A DNA stretch of 7,010 nt from Spongiibacteraceae bacterium (GTDB lineage: Bacteria; Pseudomonadota; Gammaproteobacteria; Pseudomonadales; PIVM01): positions 1-7,010 of the forward strand of contig JAUXDF010000172.1 of assembly GCA_030618505.1 (NCBI GenBank), given 5' to 3'. This document shows positions 4,427-7,010 of the stretch, one piece after another (within the stretch, counting starts at the first letter, position 1; the number at the start of each line of letters is the position of its first letter). A program made the translations under genes and the position numbers. The notes below the pieces were generated by a model that saw only the letters and a program-made list of their open reading frames with translations, made no database searches and was not told where the DNA came from.

Positions 4427-7010
4427 ATGGCGGCGTTGCCTGTCAATCATATTCCCCTGTGTTTGCATGACGAGATAAAAAACCTCTGGCAGCGAATAGA
4501 GCAAGAGGCTGAGGGAGAACAACTGGACTGGCTGAAAAAACAGTGTGTGGAAAAACCATCACTGGGCAAAGAGTTGGCAACAGCCATTGGCGGTAGCCGG
4601 TTTTTTGTCGATCAACTGCAGCGCCGTTTTTCCTTATTGCAGGATCTGGTTGACAGTGATGCCCTGTGGACAAAATACCCTAAAAACCACTATCAGGATT
4701 ACCTGCAAAGTTGTCTGGAGCAGCTTGACGATGAGGCCGCCCTTAATCGGTGTCTGCGCCGTTTGCGCCAGCAAGAAATGCTGCGGCTGATTTACCGTGA
4801 TTTTAATCGCCTCGCCAGCATGGAAGAAACCACCGATGAAATCTCCTGGCTGGCGGATGCTTGTATTGATGCCGCACTTGACTGGCATTATCAGGATCTG
4901 GCGAAAAACTATGGCACACCTATGTCACGCCCAAGCTCCCCTCTGGGTGAGCAGCCCCAGCAAATGGTGGTATTGGGCATGGGTAAACTCGGTGCTTTTG
5001 AGCTAAATCTTTCCTCGGATATTGATCTGATCTTTACTTATCCCGAAGAGGGTGAGACCCGCGGTGGTGCACGTGATATCGACAACCAGAAGTTTTTCTT
5101 AAAACTGGGGCAGCGCGTGATAAAAAGCCTGGATGCAGCAACTGCGGATGGTTTTGTTTTTCGTGTTGATATGCGCCTGCGACCCTACGGACAAAGTGGT
5201 GCCTTGGCACTGAGCTTTGATGCCATGGAAGAGTATTACCAGGATCAGGGGCGTGACTGGGAACGTTACGCGATGATCAAGGCGCGTGTCGTCGCCGGTG
5301 ATCGTGAAGCCGGAAAGCAATTAATGACAGCACTGAGGCCATTTACCTATCGGCGTTATATCGACTTTTCAGCGATTGATGCGCTGCGCGAAATGAAGGC
5401 GATGATCAACCGAGAAGTGGTGCGTCGAGGCAAAAATAACGATGTTAAGTTGGGTGCCGGTGGCATTCGCGAAATAGAATTTATCGCCCAGTCCTTTCAG
5501 TTAATTCGCGGTGGTCGTGATACTCAGTTACAGGAACGCCGGGTACAAAAAGTGCTGAACTTGCTGGCACAAAATGAGTGTCTGCCCGAGGAGGCCGTGG
5601 AACAACTGCAACAAGCCTATCGTTTTCTGCGTAACACTGAACATGGCATTCAGGGTTATATGGATAAACAAACCCAGGCCCTGCCGGAGAACGAGCTTGA
5701 TCGTCAGCGGCTTGCCTTCGTAATGGGTTTTGCCAATTGGGATTGTTTCTATGATGCGCTTGAAGTGCATCGCGAACATGTCCACCAGCATTATATGCAG
5801 GTGATCAGCAGTCCGGATGAAGAGGCCAATGAGGAGCTTTGTACTCAAACCCAATGGCTTGCGCTGTGGTCGGGAGAGCTGGATGAAGAGCATAGTCTGT
5901 CGATGCTGAAAGAGGCAGGCTTTGAGGATGCCCAGGAGTCTGCGCGCCGGCTGCTGCAGCTACGCGAAAGCAGTCAGCTGAGATCTATTCAGGCCATCGG
6001 CAGGGAGCGGCTGAATCAGTTTATGCCGCTATTGCTAGAAGAAATTGCCCTGGCTAATGAGCCTTCAATGACCCTGATTCGCCTGCTGCCTTTTGTCGAA
6101 GCGGTGGTGCGTCGTACGGCTTATTTAGTCTTGCTGGTGGAAAACCCCCAAGCGCTGCATCAGCTGGTGGTGCTTTGTGCTGCCAGCCCCTGGATCGCCC
6201 AGCAGCTTGCCCGGCACCCGGTTTTGCTTGATGAGCTGCTAAATACTGGCACGCTTTACGCGACACCGGATGCGGTAATGTTAAGGCAGGATCTGCTGCA
6301 ACAGATGCTGCGCATACCCTGGGATGACCTGGAAGCGCATATGGAGGGTTTACGTTATTACAAACTGGCCCATGTGCTGCGAATAGCTGCCTCCGAGGTC
6401 TCTGGAAAGCTCTCTTTAATGAAAGTAAGTGATTACTTAAGTTATATCGCTGAGGCAGTGCTTGAGCATGTGCTAGCTCTAGTTTGGCAGCAGTTAACAG
6501 CGCGGCATGGCCGTCCTCGTCGAGCCGATGGTGAAATTTGCGATCCTGATTTTATTATTGTTGCCTACGGTAAAATGGGGGGCAAGGAGCTTAGTTATGG
6601 TTCTGACCTGGATCTGGTTTTTATTCACGATGCCGATGCTAACCGTGATACTGATGGGGAAAAGCCAATAGAGGGTGGAGTGTTTTTTGCCCGCCTCGGT
6701 CAGCGTATTATTCATATCCTTAATACTCAAACCCATTTGGGGCAGCTTTATGAAGTTGATATGCGTCTGCGACCCTCCGGTGCCAAGGGTTTGTTAGTGA
6801 GTTCTCTGAAGGCATTTAGTGAATATCAAAATAACAATGCTTGGACTTGGGAGCATCAAGCTTTGATGCGGGCTCGTGTGGTGGCGGGTTGCCCGAATAT
6901 TCAAAAGAAATTTGAAAAAGTACGAGAGGGGATTTTGTGCCGACAGCGTGACCTGGCTGACTTAAAAGAGAAAGTGACTGAGATGCGCGATAAGATGGCG
7001 GACAATCTGA
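4427..7010 (+). CDS. glnE: Bifunctional glutamine synthetase adenylyltransferase/adenylyl-removing enzyme, 3' end missing
   Basis: GlnE attaches AMP to, and removes it from, a tyrosine of each glutamine synthetase subunit, under control of PII and glutamine; it is cytosolic and a core part of nitrogen regulation. Of the protein, 861 codons are visible without a stop; the family is about 950-980 residues, so roughly 100 are cut off. The N-terminal (deadenylylating) nucleotidyltransferase domain has LGMGKLG, then SSDIDLIF with D198 and D200, VDMRLRP with D248, and RDWERYAM (276-283). KLGAGGIREIEF (341-352) precedes the central helical region. The C-terminal (adenylylating) domain has YGKMGGKELSYGSDLDLVF with D727 and D729, VDMRLRPSGAKG with D778, and AWTWEHQALMRAR from 805. 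All expected metal-binding aspartates are present in both halves. The start at 4427 is chosen for its strong ribosome binding site and because motif spacing then fits E. coli GlnE (D173/D701) with about 25 extra N-terminal residues. An alternative in-frame ATG at 4367 would add 20 residues encoded partly by the mobile element. Confidence 0.96.
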   Translation, partial: MAALPVNHIPLCLHDEIKNLWQRIEQEAEGEQLDWLKKQCVEKPSLGKELATAIGGSRFFVDQLQRRFSLLQDLVDSDALWTKYPKNHYQDYLQSCLEQLDDEAALNRCLRRLRQQEMLRLIYRDFNRLASMEETTDEISWLADACIDAALDWHYQDLAKNYGTPMSRPSSPLGEQPQQMVVLGMGKLGAFELNLSSDIDLIFTYPEEGETRGGARDIDNQKFFLKLGQRVIKSLDAATADGFVFRVDMRLRPYGQSGALALSFDAMEEYYQDQGRDWERYAMIKARVVAGDREAGKQLMTALRPFTYRRYIDFSAIDALREMKAMINREVVRRGKNNDVKLGAGGIREIEFIAQSFQLIRGGRDTQLQERRVQKVLNLLAQNECLPEEAVEQLQQAYRFLRNTEHGIQGYMDKQTQALPENELDRQRLAFVMGFANWDCFYDALEVHREHVHQHYMQVISSPDEEANEELCTQTQWLALWSGELDEEHSLSMLKEAGFEDAQESARRLLQLRESSQLRSIQAIGRERLNQFMPLLLEEIALANEPSMTLIRLLPFVEAVVRRTAYLVLLVENPQALHQLVVLCAASPWIAQQLARHPVLLDELLNTGTLYATPDAVMLRQDLLQQMLRIPWDDLEAHMEGLRYYKLAHVLRIAASEVSGKLSLMKVSDYLSYIAEAVLEHVLALVWQQLTARHGRPRRADGEICDPDFIIVAYGKMGGKELSYGSDLDLVFIHDADANRDTDGEKPIEGGVFFARLGQRIIHILNTQTHLGQLYEVDMRLRPSGAKGLLVSSLKAFSEYQNNNAWTWEHQALMRARVVAGCPNIQKKFEKVREGILCRQRDLADLKEKVTEMRDKMADNL

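Noticed and set aside
4443..4888. Open frames on the minus strand and a second plus-strand frame within the start of glnE
   Set aside because: They overlap the GlnE reading frame, whose protein has clear family motifs; none of the overlapping products resembles a known protein or has a convincing ribosome binding site.

Overview
The window looks like chromosomal DNA of a gammaproteobacterium, probably of the Pseudomonas/Cellvibrio/Marinobacter-like part of the class. The basis is the gammaproteobacterial form of GlnE (two nucleotidyltransferase halves), a Pit transporter paired with a DUF47 protein and divergent from a lone GspE/PilB-type ATPase, moderate GC content, and a short palindromic element of a type common in these genomes. 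From memory, Pseudomonas aeruginosa has a comparable neighbourhood (a Pit gene, a DUF47 gene and a 'secretion pathway ATPase' close together). This was not checked against a database.

Layout: (1) Positions 2-69 hold a large nested inverted repeat beyond the 3' end of the pit gene. (2) Minus strand, 2084 down to 113: a two-gene operon of a DUF47/PhoU-like protein followed by a Pit-family phosphate transporter, separated by 16 bases. (3) Positions 2085-2299: an AT-rich divergent control region. (4) Plus strand, 2300-4093: a complete 597-residue GspE/PilB-type ATPase with no other secretion or pilus genes beside it. (5) Positions 4094-4426: a 333-base gap without a gene. It contains a 151-bp non-autonomous transposable element (4250-4400) bounded by a perfect 8-bp direct repeat and carrying a REP-like double hairpin. 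(6) Plus strand, 4427 to beyond the window end: glnE, the bifunctional glutamine synthetase adenylyltransferase/adenylyl-removing enzyme, with 861 codons visible and the C-terminus missing.

The DUF47 and Pit proteins are expected to act together in low-affinity phosphate uptake. The ATPase would drive a type II secretion or type IV pilus-like machine encoded elsewhere. GlnE controls nitrogen assimilation through glutamine synthetase. No pathway links the three units; the shared intergenic regions are the only evident connection.

The most notable observation is the small mobile element just upstream of the glnE ribosome binding site. It has target-site duplications, terminal inverted repeats starting GTAA, and an in-frame ATG inside it that could mislead start-codon calling. 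I see no evidence of a wholly new multi-gene system in this window.
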